Notes: generated by a model from the letters alone, not told the origin. A stretch of 64,000 nucleotides of DNA from Spirosoma profusum (GCF_014699005.1 NZ_JACWZY010000025.1:1-64000); one strand, 5' to 3'; counted from the stretch's first letter, positions 39,584 through 49,003 are shown. Numbers and translations are program-made.

Positions 39584-42148
39584 TTACCCCTCCGCCCGCA
39601 ACACGTCTAACGGTGGACGGACCAATACGTCGCGGCTATTGAACAAGCCGATCACAACAGTCAGCACCGTTACCACCGTCGCTACCACAACCAGCGGTAC
39701 TACGTCAGGGCGATAAGGGACTTCGAAGACGAATTGCGCCAATGCCCAGGTTCCGGCGATGGAAAGGAGAATCCCTGAGAGGGCCGCTAAAAGTCCCAGT
39801 AAACCATATTCCAGTGCTGTGATACGTAGAATCTGGCTTTGGCTGGCCCCCAGTGTACGTAGCAGTACGCTCTCGCGTAATCGCTGAAACTTGCTGATCA
39901 CAACCGAACTGGCCAGTACCAGCAATCCCGTTAGGATGCTGAACAAGGCCATGAACTGGATCACAAACGAGATTTGAGCCAGAATATCATCTATCGTTTT
40001 GAGAATTAACCCCAAATCAATGGCCGATACGTTCGGAAAACGACTGACCAGGCCACGCTGAAGCAGTGCCGACGTCTGATTGTCAGGAACGCGGGTCATC
40101 AGAACGTGAAACTGTGGAGCCTGTTCCAGTACGCCTTTCGGAAAAACAACCAGAAAATTCGTCTGTACCCGATTCCATTCAACCTCACGCGTACCGCCGA
40201 CAATGGTCTGAATAGCGGCTCCCTGTACGTTGAAATTTAACGTATCACCGAGTTTGAGGTGCATTCGTTCCAGAAATCCATCTTCAATTGATACGTAAGT
40301 AGTACCGTCAGCCTGATAGGGCGCTTTCCCTGCTATCAGCTTTTCCGAAGAAATAAGCGAGTCGCGATACGTAACGCGGTACTCACGTGTGAAGGCCCAT
40401 TTTGGTATTTTCAACGACGTATCACGACGCGCTGTTTCTGCCGTTTTCCCGTTAATGTCGGTCAGGCGCATTGTAACGACGGGCACTTCCTGCAAAACAG
40501 GTAATTTCTGTCCATTCACCAGTGATTTTACACCCGAAAGTTGCTCATTCTGAATGTCGAACAGCACCATATTGGGCTGATTGCCACTAGCCGACAGCTC
40601 AACTCGTCCAATCAACAGCCCCTGCGTTAAATACAACGTAGCAATTAAAAAAGCGCCCAGACCGATTGACGTTACCAAAATTAGTGTCTGATTGTTAGGA
40701 CGATACAGATTAGCCAGACTTTGCCGCCAGACGTAACTCCAGGTTGTTGGAAAAAACCGACGTACCAACCAGATTAGCCCCAATCCTAGTGCTGTTAGAA
40801 TGCCGAAAGCGATGGTTAGTCCAGCTGTGAAGCCGAGGGCCAGCATAAAATTCCCGGTTTGCCAGTACGCAAAACCGATAATGAAACCAACCACCACCAG
40901 ATACACCAGCCAACGTAGCGGATCGCGCCCACTTAGGTCATCTTCGTATGATGTACGTAATGCACGTAACGGTGCTACGTTCCGAATGGCCAGCAGGGGT
41001 ATCAGGGCGAAAAGAACGGAAATGAACAAGCCTGTACCAATACCCCCCAGAATAGCCGTTGCCGACAACGTAGTATCGACCGTTATTGGCAGGAAATTTC
41101 CAAATACACGTGGCAAAATTAACTGTACACTCGATCCCGCTATTGCCCCCACAACGGCTCCAATAAAGCCCATAATGGCCGTCTGCAGCAGGAAAATCAG
41201 GAACGATTGTCGTCCACTGGCACCGAGTGTTCGTAAGATGGCAACGGACGCTATTTTCTCTTTCACATACAACTGCACCGCGCTGGCGACGCCCACACAT
41301 CCCAGCAACAACGCCACAAACGCTACCAGGCTCAAATATTTAGTCAGGTCGGCAAACGAGCGACCCGTCTGGCGTTTCCGTTCGGCAATCGTGTCGAAGC
41401 CAATTCCTTCTTTATCAAGACGGGAGGAAATCGTTTTGACATATTTTTCAACATCTGTACCGGGCGCAAACTGGTAATAGTATTTGTAAGCCACCCGACT
41501 TCCGCGCTGCAACAGGCCGGTTTTCTCCAAATACTGATTTGGGATAAACACCGTGGGCGTAACGGTGGTCGTAATCGCAGCCTGCCCTGGCGTTTTCATT
41601 ACGCGTCCGCCAATCAGAAACGACAGATTTCCCACTTTCACCGAATCGCCGGGTTGCGCGCCCAATTGAACCAGCAATGCATCATCGACCAAAGCTACTT
41701 GCGTTTTCGCCTGTCGAAATGTTTGAATTGCCGATGCTGGCGTTACGTCCCAGACACCATAATACGGGAAATTCCCCTGCAACCCTTTCACCTGTGCCAG
41801 CCGTACGCCACCCGTTTTGGCAACCGACACCAGCGACGGAAACGAAACTTCATACGCTCTGTCGCGGCCGATGCCTTTCATAAATTCCTGCGTTTTGGCC
41901 GCCGGTTGACGTGTCCATGACAGCGTAAGATCGGCACCCAGCAACTCCCGCGCCTGCTCATCGATGCTACGTGCCAGATTATCGCCAAACGAATTAATAG
42001 CCACCAGAGCCGCAATTCCCAGCACGATGGCCGACATGAATAGTAAGAGCCGTTGTCGGCTTCGGCGACTGTCACGCCAGGCCATACGTAGCAGCCAGCT
42101 TAAACCCGGTTTGGTATGCAACGTAGCGTTGAATCGAGGAGAATCCAT
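39584..42148 (-). CDS. FtsX-type ABC transporter permease (YbbP-like)
   Basis: 854 residues. A membrane helix near residues 32-52 (RLLLFMSAIVLGIAALVAI) and a MacB-type periplasmic domain are followed by a first FtsX core (~255-400: FVALLLGCVGVASAVQLYV, SVAILRTLGASGRQS), extra helices (~410-510), a second periplasmic part and a second FtsX core (~730-850: SILTGLLVLASSVVI, SVLLRTLGASQSQIL). This is the layout of YbbP-type permeases with a partner ATPase, here the gene at 42207. The role is probably lipid, lipoprotein or peptide handling at the inner membrane. Its start lies 58 bases after the ATPase stop. Confidence 0.9.
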   Translation of the reverse strand: MDSPRFNATLHTKPGLSWLLRMAWRDSRRSRQRLLLFMSAIVLGIAALVAINSFGDNLARSIDEQARELLGADLTLSWTRQPAAKTQEFMKGIGRDRAYEVSFPSLVSVAKTGGVRLAQVKGLQGNFPYYGVWDVTPASAIQTFRQAKTQVALVDDALLVQLGAQPGDSVKVGNLSFLIGGRVMKTPGQAAITTTVTPTVFIPNQYLEKTGLLQRGSRVAYKYYYQFAPGTDVEKYVKTISSRLDKEGIGFDTIAERKRQTGRSFADLTKYLSLVAFVALLLGCVGVASAVQLYVKEKIASVAILRTLGASGRQSFLIFLLQTAIMGFIGAVVGAIAGSSVQLILPRVFGNFLPITVDTTLSATAILGGIGTGLFISVLFALIPLLAIRNVAPLRALRTSYEDDLSGRDPLRWLVYLVVVGFIIGFAYWQTGNFMLALGFTAGLTIAFGILTALGLGLIWLVRRFFPTTWSYVWRQSLANLYRPNNQTLILVTSIGLGAFLIATLYLTQGLLIGRVELSASGNQPNMVLFDIQNEQLSGVKSLVNGQKLPVLQEVPVVTMRLTDINGKTAETARRDTSLKIPKWAFTREYRVTYRDSLISSEKLIAGKAPYQADGTTYVSIEDGFLERMHLKLGDTLNFNVQGAAIQTIVGGTREVEWNRVQTNFLVVFPKGVLEQAPQFHVLMTRVPDNQTSALLQRGLVSRFPNVSAIDLGLILKTIDDILAQISFVIQFMALFSILTGLLVLASSVVISKFQRLRESVLLRTLGASQSQILRITALEYGLLGLLAALSGILLSIAGTWALAQFVFEVPYRPDVVPLVVVATVVTVLTVVIGLFNSRDVLVRPPLDVLRAEG

Positions 42149-42166
42149 ATTTAATTTTCAATGTGT

Positions 42167-42238
42167 GAATGATAGAATGTGTGAATAGGGGATGTAATAG
42201 ACTTAATCACTCCTTCAATAATTCAGTCATTCTATCAT
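42167..42238. repeat. Inverted repeat at the ATPase-permease junction
   Basis: AATGATAGAATG (42167-42178) and CATTCTATCATT (42227-42238) are perfect arms. The right arm lies inside the last codons of the ATPase gene. It could act as an mRNA stability or attenuation element between the two genes. Confidence 0.65.
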
Positions 42239-42899
42239 TGACTACCGTGCCGTTTTTGATGCGGATGATACGTTGAGTGCGGGAGGCTAATTCCATGTCG
42301 TGCGTAACCAGGACGAGGGTTGTGCCGGCTTCGCGGTTGAGTTCGAACAGCAGATCGACCACGGTGGCGCTGGTATCGCCGTCGAGATTGCCGGTTGGTT
42401 CGTCGGCAAACAGGAGTTTAGGTCGATTGGCAAACGCACGGGCCAATGACACCCGCTGCTGCTCACCACCCGACAGTTGGGTTGGGTAATGGTGGCCACG
42501 CTGCCCCAGTCCAACCCGATCCAGCAATGCCTGCGCTGTTTTAGCAACGCCTTTTTCGCCCCGTAACTCAAGCGGAACCATTACGTTCTCAAGGGCGGTG
42601 AGTGTTGGCAGCAGTTGAAAATTCTGGAAAATGAAACCAACGTACTGATTTCGGATGGAGGCCCGCTCATCTTCAGAAAGCTCGTCCAGACGAATATCGT
42701 TGAGGTAAACACTGCCCGACGAAGCCCGATCCAGGCCAGCACACAGGCCCAGCAAAGTAGTTTTGCCGCTACCCGACGGACCGACGATGGCGAACGTATC
42801 ACCGGGTTCGAGCGTAAAATTGACGCCGTGCAACACGGTCAGCTCGCGACCACCACTGGAGTAGGTTTTGGTCAGATTTTCAACACGCAGAATACTCAT
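42207..42899 (-). CDS. ABC transporter ATP-binding protein (YbbA/LolD-like)
   Basis: 230 residues. Walker A VGPSGSGKTTLLGLCAG, Q-loop GFIFQNFQLLPTLTALENV, signature LSGGEQQRVSLARAFA, Walker B PKLLFADEPTGNLDG and H-loop VTHDMELA are all present. This is the MacB/LolD/YbbA type that works with FtsX-like permeases, fitting the gene downstream. Together they form a two-gene operon divergent from a TesA-like esterase gene. The E. coli ybbA-ybbP pair is divergent from tesA in the same way, so the layout supports the identification. Confidence 0.92.
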   Translation of the reverse strand: MSILRVENLTKTYSSGGRELTVLHGVNFTLEPGDTFAIVGPSGSGKTTLLGLCAGLDRASSGSVYLNDIRLDELSEDERASIRNQYVGFIFQNFQLLPTLTALENVMVPLELRGEKGVAKTAQALLDRVGLGQRGHHYPTQLSGGEQQRVSLARAFANRPKLLFADEPTGNLDGDTSATVVDLLFELNREAGTTLVLVTHDMELASRTQRIIRIKNGTVVNDRMTELLKE

Positions 42900-43040
42900 T
42901 GGAACAAAAAAGGGTTGACACTCATTGTCTTAAACGTAGCAGTGAGCGGAAAATCGCAGCTTAGACGAAGATTCTTCCACTCAACTGCGTTATTCGCTGC
43001 TATTGCCGCGTTTTTATTGTAACAAACCGACGCACGCTGT

Positions 43041-43748
43041 ATGAAGTTCTGTCCGAACGCCCAAACACTCTTTTCTTTGATAAGCGGGTTATTCATCTGC
43101 TTAACGGTCTGGAACTGTGGTTCATCCGATAAAAAAACGGATTCTGTTACCACCAATGCCCCCGTTAGCACGACCGCCACTCAATCCAACACAAGCAAAA
43201 AGAAGGTCGTACTCTTCTATGGCAACAGCTTGGCTGCGGGTTATGGCGTTGAACCAACAGAGGCTTTTCCCGCACTAGTGGGCGAAAAAATTGATTCGGC
43301 AGGACTGGATTATACCGTTGTAAATGCGGGCTTAAGTGGTGAAACAACCGCAGGCGGTAAAAGCCGGATTAGTTGGGTGCTACGTCAGCCCGTGTCGGTT
43401 TTTGTATTGGAATTGGGTGGTAACGATGGCCTTCGGGGAATTCCGCTAACATCAACCCGGCAAAATCTGCAAGCTATTATGGATACGGTACGTAAGAAAA
43501 GCCCTGAAGCGAAAATCGTGCTAGCCGGGATGCAGATTCCACCCAACATGGGCACTACGTACACAAAAGAGTTCCGGGAATTGTTTAAAGAACTGGCTGA
43601 CAAGAACAAAGCTATTCTGATTCCATTTTTGCTCGAAGGAGTAGGGGGGATACCCAAACTGAATCAGCGCGATGGGATTCACCCAACACCCGCCGGACAC
43701 AAGATTGTCGCCAATACCGTATGGCAAGTGCTACGTCCTGTATTGTAA
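43041..43748 (+). CDS. TesA-like GDSL esterase, lipoprotein
   Basis: 235 residues. Lipoprotein signal with LICLTVWNC-type end (Cys near residue 29). The SGNH motifs are block I FYGNSLAAGYGVEP (GNS instead of GDS, Ser kept), block II Gly in NAGLSGETTAGG, block III LELGGNDGLRGIP, and block V GIHPTPAGH. It should hydrolyse acyl esters or thioesters in the periplasm, as TesA/arylesterase does. It is divergent from the YbbAP-like transporter genes, an arrangement shared with E. coli, which hints at a joint role in acyl-lipid recycling. Confidence 0.88.
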   Translation: MKFCPNAQTLFSLISGLFICLTVWNCGSSDKKTDSVTTNAPVSTTATQSNTSKKKVVLFYGNSLAAGYGVEPTEAFPALVGEKIDSAGLDYTVVNAGLSGETTAGGKSRISWVLRQPVSVFVLELGGNDGLRGIPLTSTRQNLQAIMDTVRKKSPEAKIVLAGMQIPPNMGTTYTKEFRELFKELADKNKAILIPFLLEGVGGIPKLNQRDGIHPTPAGHKIVANTVWQVLRPVL

Positions 43749-43758
43749 TAGGAATCTA

Positions 43759-43810
43759 TTTGAGATTTTTAAGAGCGTTTTTGTCATGCTGAGGCACGAA
43801 GCATCTCAAA
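43759..43810. repeat. Single-arm copy of the GTCATnCTGA repeat with a small hairpin
   Basis: TTTTGTCATGCTGAGGCACG (43779-43798) matches the arms of the large palindromes at 46296 and 51274 but lacks a second arm. TTTGAGAT (43759-43766) and ATCTCAAA (43803-43810) pair around it. It lies 18 bases before the ChaN-like gene. Confidence 0.6.
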
Positions 43811-43828
43811 AAACTGAAACAACCCTTT

Positions 43829-44731
43829 ATGCGCCTAGCCCTATTTCTGCTTTGCCTGCTGGCCTTCGCCTTTCGGCCTGATAAACCGGCGTATCGGTTG
43901 TATACTCCTCAGTTAAAGGCCACTACGTATGCCAAGTTGTTACGTCAGGCGACGCAGGCCGACGTAGTGCTTTTTGGTGAATTGCATAATAATCCCATCT
44001 GTCATTGGCTGGAATTGCAGCTAACGAAGGATTTACAGGCGGCCAAAAAAGAAAACCTGGTACTGGGAGCGGAGATGTTTGAGACTGATAATCAGACCGC
44101 GATCAGCAATTACGTACAGGGACAAACCGATGGTAAGGAGTTGGCGAACCAGGCGCGTCTCTGGCCTAATTTCGATACCGATTATAAACCAATCGCCGAT
44201 TTTGCCCGCCAGCAACATATTCCATTCATCGCCACGAACGTACCGCGCAAGTACGCCCGGCTGGTTTCTCGTCAGGGGCTGGCTGCGCTTGATACCATTT
44301 CGGCTGATGGTAAACAGCAGATGGTACCGCTCCCGCTGACGGTTGATCTTACACTTCCGGGTTATAAAGCGATGATGGAGATGATGGGTGGTTCGACGCA
44401 TGGAAGTACCCCCAATTCAGCCAATCCCCATGGTGCTACGAATGATATGAGTGCCAATTTTGCCCGGGCACAGGCTATCAAAGACGCTACGATGGCGCAT
44501 TTTATTCTGCAAAATCTGAAAACTGGACAAACCATGCTGCATTTCAATGGCGATTACCACTCCAAAAACTTCGAAGGCATTGTCTGGTATCTCCGGCGGC
44601 AACGTCCGACACTTACTATTTTAACCCTTTCCTCCGTCGAACTTCCTGATCCAGAGCACCCTGCTTCTGAAAACCGTAACCTCGCCGATTTCGTCCTGGC
44701 CATCCCGGCCGATATGACCAAAACGTATTGA
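43829..44731 (+). CDS. ChaN-family protein (haem-binding-like lipoprotein family)
   Basis: 300 residues. Signal-like start MRLALFLLCLLAFAF. Family marks are VVLFGELHNNPICHWLELQL near residue 50, LGAEMFETDNQTAI near 87, FIATNVPRKYARLVS near 145, and MLHFNGDYHSKNFEGIVWYL near 250. The His and Tyr residues of the first and last of these correspond to the conserved positions of ChaN/EreA-like folds. ChaN of Campylobacter binds stacked haem pairs; whether this one does is unknown. The Cys for lipidation is not evident, so it may be periplasmic. Confidence 0.85.
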   Translation: MRLALFLLCLLAFAFRPDKPAYRLYTPQLKATTYAKLLRQATQADVVLFGELHNNPICHWLELQLTKDLQAAKKENLVLGAEMFETDNQTAISNYVQGQTDGKELANQARLWPNFDTDYKPIADFARQQHIPFIATNVPRKYARLVSRQGLAALDTISADGKQQMVPLPLTVDLTLPGYKAMMEMMGGSTHGSTPNSANPHGATNDMSANFARAQAIKDATMAHFILQNLKTGQTMLHFNGDYHSKNFEGIVWYLRRQRPTLTILTLSSVELPDPEHPASENRNLADFVLAIPADMTKTY

Positions 44732-44831
44732 CGTAACGAGACCGGAATGGCGTTCCAGCATTATACACAAAACCGTTGTCATGAATTTCGGGTTGTTTAG
44801 TTGAGAAAATCACTACGTATCCGAGATTACT

Positions 44832-45596
44832 ATGATTAAGGAGCTGCTGAACTTAACCGGAAAAAATGCGCTTGTTACGGGTTCGAGTCAGGGAATTGGG
44901 CAGGCTATTGCGCTGGCACTGGCCGAATTTGGAGCTAACGTACTGATTCATAATCGCAAAGGCGATGCCGAAGCGAAGGACGTAGCGAAGCAGGTACGAA
45001 AAAAAGGTGTGAGAAGCCAGGTTGTTGGTGTAGACCTGTTGCAGAAAGGAGCCGCTGATAAACTCTACAAAAAAGCCATCGACGCGTTTGAATCCGTAGA
45101 TATTCTGGTGACGAATGCGTCCGTTCAATTACCTGTCGATTGGGACGATACTACGTCCGAAGAATTCGACCGGCAGGTCAACGCCAACTGGAAATCAACA
45201 CTTTTACTAATGCAGCGTTTTGCGCCCGACATGGCCGAGCGAGGTTGGGGACGTATCCTGACGATTGGGAGCGTACAGGAAGAAAAACCGCATCCAGCCA
45301 TGATTGTGTATGCGGGTACGAAGGCCGCCGTGGCCAACACCGTTCGGAACCTCGCCCTACAACTTGCTGATAAGAACGTAACAGTCAATAATCTGTCGCC
45401 CGGTGTGATCAATACGCCCCGTATCGACGAGCCAACCCCTCCCGTACCTAAACGTATCAGTGACCGAATGAATATACCGGTAGGCTCAGCAGGTCAACCG
45501 GAAGACGTAGCCAGCATGGCGTTGTTGCTTTGCTCCGACGCAGGTCGCTACGTTACTGGTCAGACTATTTTTGTGGATGGCGGGATGAGTTTGTGA
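44832..45596 (+). CDS. Short-chain dehydrogenase/reductase
   Basis: 254 residues. Rossmann motif VTGSSQGIGQAIALALAE at the start, NAS-type motif in LVTNASVQLP, catalytic Ser in TIGSVQEEKPHP, and YAGTK with catalytic Tyr and Lys. The end VTGQTIFVDGGMSL is typical of FabG-like classical SDRs. It would oxidise or reduce a hydroxy/keto group with NAD(P); the substrate cannot be told. The N after NAS and the HP motif suggest a sugar or small-alcohol enzyme more than FabG proper. It stands alone and converges on a VOC gene through a shared terminator. Confidence 0.88.
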   Translation: MIKELLNLTGKNALVTGSSQGIGQAIALALAEFGANVLIHNRKGDAEAKDVAKQVRKKGVRSQVVGVDLLQKGAADKLYKKAIDAFESVDILVTNASVQLPVDWDDTTSEEFDRQVNANWKSTLLLMQRFAPDMAERGWGRILTIGSVQEEKPHPAMIVYAGTKAAVANTVRNLALQLADKNVTVNNLSPGVINTPRIDEPTPPVPKRISDRMNIPVGSAGQPEDVASMALLLCSDAGRYVTGQTIFVDGGMSL

Positions 45597-45600
45597 TAGA

Positions 45601-45643
45601 ATAATACGAATACCATTACTTGGAGTAATGGTATTCGTATTAT
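45601..45643. terminator. Bidirectional terminator between SDR and VOC genes
   Basis: Perfect 20-base arms (45601-45620 and 45624-45643) around a three-base loop, right between two convergent stops. It is a very stable hairpin readable from both strands, though the T tracts are short. Confidence 0.75.
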
Positions 45644-45653
45644 CACTACGTTA

Positions 45654-46124
45654 CTAGCCATTGTAAGCCTGTTCAATAGCAGCAATGTCGATTTTGCTCA
45701 TCTTCATCATTGCCTGCATCACTCGTTTCGCTTTCTCCGGGTCTTTATCCTGTATCCGCTTGGTCAGTATGGAAGGAACAATCTGCCAGGAAACACCGAA
45801 TTTATCTTTCAGCCAGCCGCACGGGCCTTTTTCACCGCCCTCGGAGAGTTTTTCCCAGTACGTATCGACTTCTTCCTGCGTCTCACAGTCAACGTAGAGT
45901 GAGATACCTTCCGAAAATGTAAAATGTGGGCCGCCGTTGAGGGCCATGTAGTCTTGCCCATCGAGCTGAAATCCTACCATCATCACCGAACCAGCAGTCG
46001 CTGGAGCACCTTCGCCATAACGGGAAACATGTTTAATGGATGAATTCTTGAAGATCGAGGTGTATAACGTAGCAGCCTCTTCGGCCTGATCGGTAAACGT
46101 CAGGAACGTGGTGATTTTTTGCAT
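45654..46124 (-). CDS. VOC-family protein, PhnB / 3-demethylubiquinone methyltransferase-like domain
   Basis: The ATG at 46124 (MQKITTFLTFTDQAEEA) is preferred; the frame from 46181 adds an unrelated leader. 156 residues, the usual length. Marks are FLTFTDQAEEAATLYTSIF, FQLDGQDYMALNGGPHFTF and CGWLKDKFGVSWQIVPSIL. This family folds as a glyoxalase/bleomycin-resistance-like dimer; most members have no proven function. Ends with CEKAKRVMQAMMKM-like helical tail (EKAKRVMQAMMKMSKID). Confidence 0.88.
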   Translation of the reverse strand: MQKITTFLTFTDQAEEAATLYTSIFKNSSIKHVSRYGEGAPATAGSVMMVGFQLDGQDYMALNGGPHFTFSEGISLYVDCETQEEVDTYWEKLSEGGEKGPCGWLKDKFGVSWQIVPSILTKRIQDKDPEKAKRVMQAMMKMSKIDIAAIEQAYNG

Positions 46125-46295
46125 GATGTTCGCTATTATCTGTTGATTACAGAACAAAGATAGCGATTGGCATTTGCGCAAATGGCTGGTAAAAACGACA
46201 AAAACAGGGGTGATTGCGACAAAGTTTTACCCACTGTTACGAAGTGAAAAAGTCAGCCACTACGTAGCATTTGTGTGAATTATGGGTAGTTACTT

Positions 46296-46383
46296 TTTGT
46301 CATCCTGACGCAGGAAGGATCTTAAGGCTTCCTTACTAGAGTGCTAGGAAAACTTAAGATCCTTCCTGCGTCAGGATGACAAA
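46296..46383. repeat. Palindromic repeat element, GTCATCCTGA family
   Basis: Perfect 31-base arms (46296-46326 and 46353-46383) around a 26-base spacer. The arm starts TTTGTCATCCTGACGC. The same opening, TTTGTCATGCTGAG, is seen at 43779, 51259 and 51275. It lies in the gap upstream of the VOC gene and downstream of the sialate transporter stop. It looks like a dispersed palindromic unit common in Bacteroidota genomes. Confidence 0.85.
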
Positions 46384-46432
46384 GAAGTACCATAAAAAAC
46401 TGAAAATGAGTGGCTGACTTTAATACATTACC

Positions 46433-49003
46433 TTAAACTGGTATAGCTTTTACTGGATGCTTTTTCTCCGGAAATAATTGGCTGAATAATAATCCAAACA
46501 CGATGCAACCAATAATGCCGACACCGGGATATAGAAAGAAATGAACCCATCCGTTGGCCTGGACGAAATACAGCAGAATGGCACTCAGCAGAAAACCAAT
46601 CAAAATGCCCTGACTGTTGATTTGTTTGAAGAAAATGCCAGCGACAAACATACCGGCCAAACATCCGCCAAACATACCCGTCAGTTTAAGATATTGATCC
46701 CAGATGGATGCGTTTTGCAGGTAAACGAGTCCAATAGCGATACCAATTCCCGCTATGCCTAAACCTAACGTAGCAAGCCGGGCAAATCGGAAGCGTTGTT
46801 TGTCAGATGACTTTGGCTTAAAATGTCGGTAAAAATCGGTCGTCATAACTGTAGCGATTGAGTTCATGCTCGAGGAGATGGTCGACATCGTTGCGGCAAA
46901 TAAGCCAGCGATTACAAGGCCACGCAAACCAACCGGAAGTTGGGTAGAGATGTACCAGGGAAACACATCGTCGGTGCGTCCCATTGGGTTTAGCCCGCCC
47001 GGATTATGTCGGAAAAAGACCCAGAGCGCAGTACCAACGCTGAAAAAAATAAGCGTTGCCGGAATCACCAGCAGTGCGTTTGTCCAGATGGATTGACGCG
47101 CTTCAGCTTCGGTTGGTGTAGTCAGGTAACGCTGCACGACTACCTGATCGGATGAATACGTAGTAAGTTGCGACAGGAAATTGCCTACCAAAACCACCCA
47201 AAGTACCGGCTCCGTAATGCCCCAGCCCTGATTGACAAGGTGCAATTTTCCGGCATCGGCCGCTTCGCGAAACATCGAACCGAAACTACCCGTAGCATTG
47301 GCGATAAAAAATAAACTAGCGAAAGCTCCACCCAACAAAATTCCGACCTGCGCCACCTCAGTCCAGACAACCGCTTCGATACCGCCTGAAATTGTATATA
47401 ATACTGTAATCGCGCTCATCACAACGATGCAAGCCATCAGATTTAGCCCCGTGACTGTACTCAATACCAGCGCGGGCAGATACGTAACAATGCCCAGCCG
47501 TCCTACCTGAAACAACACGAACGTAAGGCTCCCCAGCAACTTAACTCGCTGGTTGAAACGTAGCGCCAGAAACTCATAGACGCTGGTAATCTTGATTTTA
47601 CGGAAATAGGGCAGAAACCAATACGCTACAATAGGTGCTACGACCACAATCATTACGTTGGCAAACAGGTACGTCCAGTCGGTAGCAAAGGTTTTGGCTG
47701 GAATGGCAATAAATGTCAGCGCACTTAGTTTAGAACCGAAAATACTAAGACCAGCCGCCCACCAGGGAATGTTTTGACCGCCCAGAAAAAAATCGTCGGT
47801 GGAAGCTCCCATTTTGCGCGCTACGTAGGTACTGATTCCGATAACCAGGAGAAAATAAACCCCAACTACACCCCAGTCCCAGCCGCCAAACGTACCGGCC
47901 TGCTGCACTGGAGAAGCCGTCAAAACACGATTGGTACGTACGCCCGGTCTAACCTCGCCACCCGGCAATACAAGCTGTCCGTTCCAGACAACGAGTGGCG
48001 TGGTAACGGGCGCCCACGTACTACCCATTGGGTTACTGACTGCGTCGGCTTTCTTGTCTGTGCTGACAGAGCCCGTAACTGTCCATGTATTGGTTAGGGT
48101 ATGATACGCCAGAATATCCGTTCGGAAGCCGGGGTGGGTTTCTTTTAAAACAGCGTTTTTGTCAGCATTGGCACCGTCGTCTCCGCCCGACAGGAGTAAG
48201 TGAGTTTGACCAGCAGCGTACGCAGGTGAAGGAGCGGCTACCGTAGGGTGGGGGAGGTCGGCGATACGTTGCCAACTTTTCTGTGTTGGATTATAGGCGT
48301 AAGCATCTGACAGATAGCGCCGTTTTATGGTTTTCGTTTGCGTATCCTGATAAACTTCTGTTCCACTAAAAAGAAAGAATTTGCCATCCTGCGCGCCCGC
48401 TACCGCCAACATTCGCCCCGCTCCCGGCCAACCCGATAGCTTTTGCCACTGCGCATCTGGTTTCGTCAAATCAAGGCTCAAAAATAGATTTTCGGCAGTC
48501 GTGTCGGTTGGCGATTCGATTCCGCCAGCTACGTATACTGTATTGTTGAGAACGGCCCCGCTCGCATTGGCCAAGGGCACAGGAAGCGGACGTAGTGGTT
48601 TTGTTGAAACCGTGCCGTTTTGATAACGTAGTACAAACACATCGGCGTAATGGCGCTCCCCATCTGCTCCTCCAATGCATAACACGCCTTCGGGAATGGT
48701 CATCGAGATAGCGTACCCCATTTTTCGGGGTAATTTGCCTACTTTTTTCCAGGCTCCGGTTGATGTTTCCAGCGCAAAAACAGCATCGTACCAGGTTTTG
48801 GGCGTTTTGCCCCAGGGCCCAGCGTTATCCGGGAAATTCGCTCCTCCACCTATCAGCAAAGCGCCATTAGAGACGCCAGCAACGGAGCCGGCAAAACCTA
48901 CCGGGTCGGGTACGGGTGGTAACTGACCCCAGGAAAATGGCTGGGCTATGGATAACTGACTCATCAAGATTAGCCAAAAAAACGGTACGACAAAAGGCTT
49001 CAT
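46433..49003 (-). CDS. Sialate mutarotase (NanM-like Kelch) fused to a sodium:solute symporter
   Basis: 856 residues. Signal peptide (FWLILMSQLSIAQ), then residues ~22-365 form a Kelch beta-propeller like N-acetylneuraminate epimerase NanM (GFAGSVAGVSNGALLIGGGA, YVAGGIESPTDTT, LLLSGGDDGANADKN). Residues ~375-850 are an SSS-family sodium symporter with about 13 helices; FFLGGQNIPWWAAGLSIFGS and SSMNSIATVMTTDFY are family marks. Known sialic acid symporters belong to this family. The propeller would face the periplasm and convert released alpha-Neu5Ac to the form carried. Gene order after sialidases and lyase supports sialate; other substrates are possible. Confidence 0.88.
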   Translation of the reverse strand: MKPFVVPFFWLILMSQLSIAQPFSWGQLPPVPDPVGFAGSVAGVSNGALLIGGGANFPDNAGPWGKTPKTWYDAVFALETSTGAWKKVGKLPRKMGYAISMTIPEGVLCIGGADGERHYADVFVLRYQNGTVSTKPLRPLPVPLANASGAVLNNTVYVAGGIESPTDTTAENLFLSLDLTKPDAQWQKLSGWPGAGRMLAVAGAQDGKFFLFSGTEVYQDTQTKTIKRRYLSDAYAYNPTQKSWQRIADLPHPTVAAPSPAYAAGQTHLLLSGGDDGANADKNAVLKETHPGFRTDILAYHTLTNTWTVTGSVSTDKKADAVSNPMGSTWAPVTTPLVVWNGQLVLPGGEVRPGVRTNRVLTASPVQQAGTFGGWDWGVVGVYFLLVIGISTYVARKMGASTDDFFLGGQNIPWWAAGLSIFGSKLSALTFIAIPAKTFATDWTYLFANVMIVVVAPIVAYWFLPYFRKIKITSVYEFLALRFNQRVKLLGSLTFVLFQVGRLGIVTYLPALVLSTVTGLNLMACIVVMSAITVLYTISGGIEAVVWTEVAQVGILLGGAFASLFFIANATGSFGSMFREAADAGKLHLVNQGWGITEPVLWVVLVGNFLSQLTTYSSDQVVVQRYLTTPTEAEARQSIWTNALLVIPATLIFFSVGTALWVFFRHNPGGLNPMGRTDDVFPWYISTQLPVGLRGLVIAGLFAATMSTISSSMNSIATVMTTDFYRHFKPKSSDKQRFRFARLATLGLGIAGIGIAIGLVYLQNASIWDQYLKLTGMFGGCLAGMFVAGIFFKQINSQGILIGFLLSAILLYFVQANGWVHFFLYPGVGIIGCIVFGLLFSQLFPEKKHPVKAIPV

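Noticed and set aside
40800-41477. 225-residue plus-strand frame inside the permease gene
   Set aside because: It is the antisense of a clear FtsX permease and has only the composition expected from that.
43759-43810. Insertion sequence before the ChaN-like gene
   Set aside because: There is no transposase and no target duplication; it is a single arm of a short dispersed repeat.
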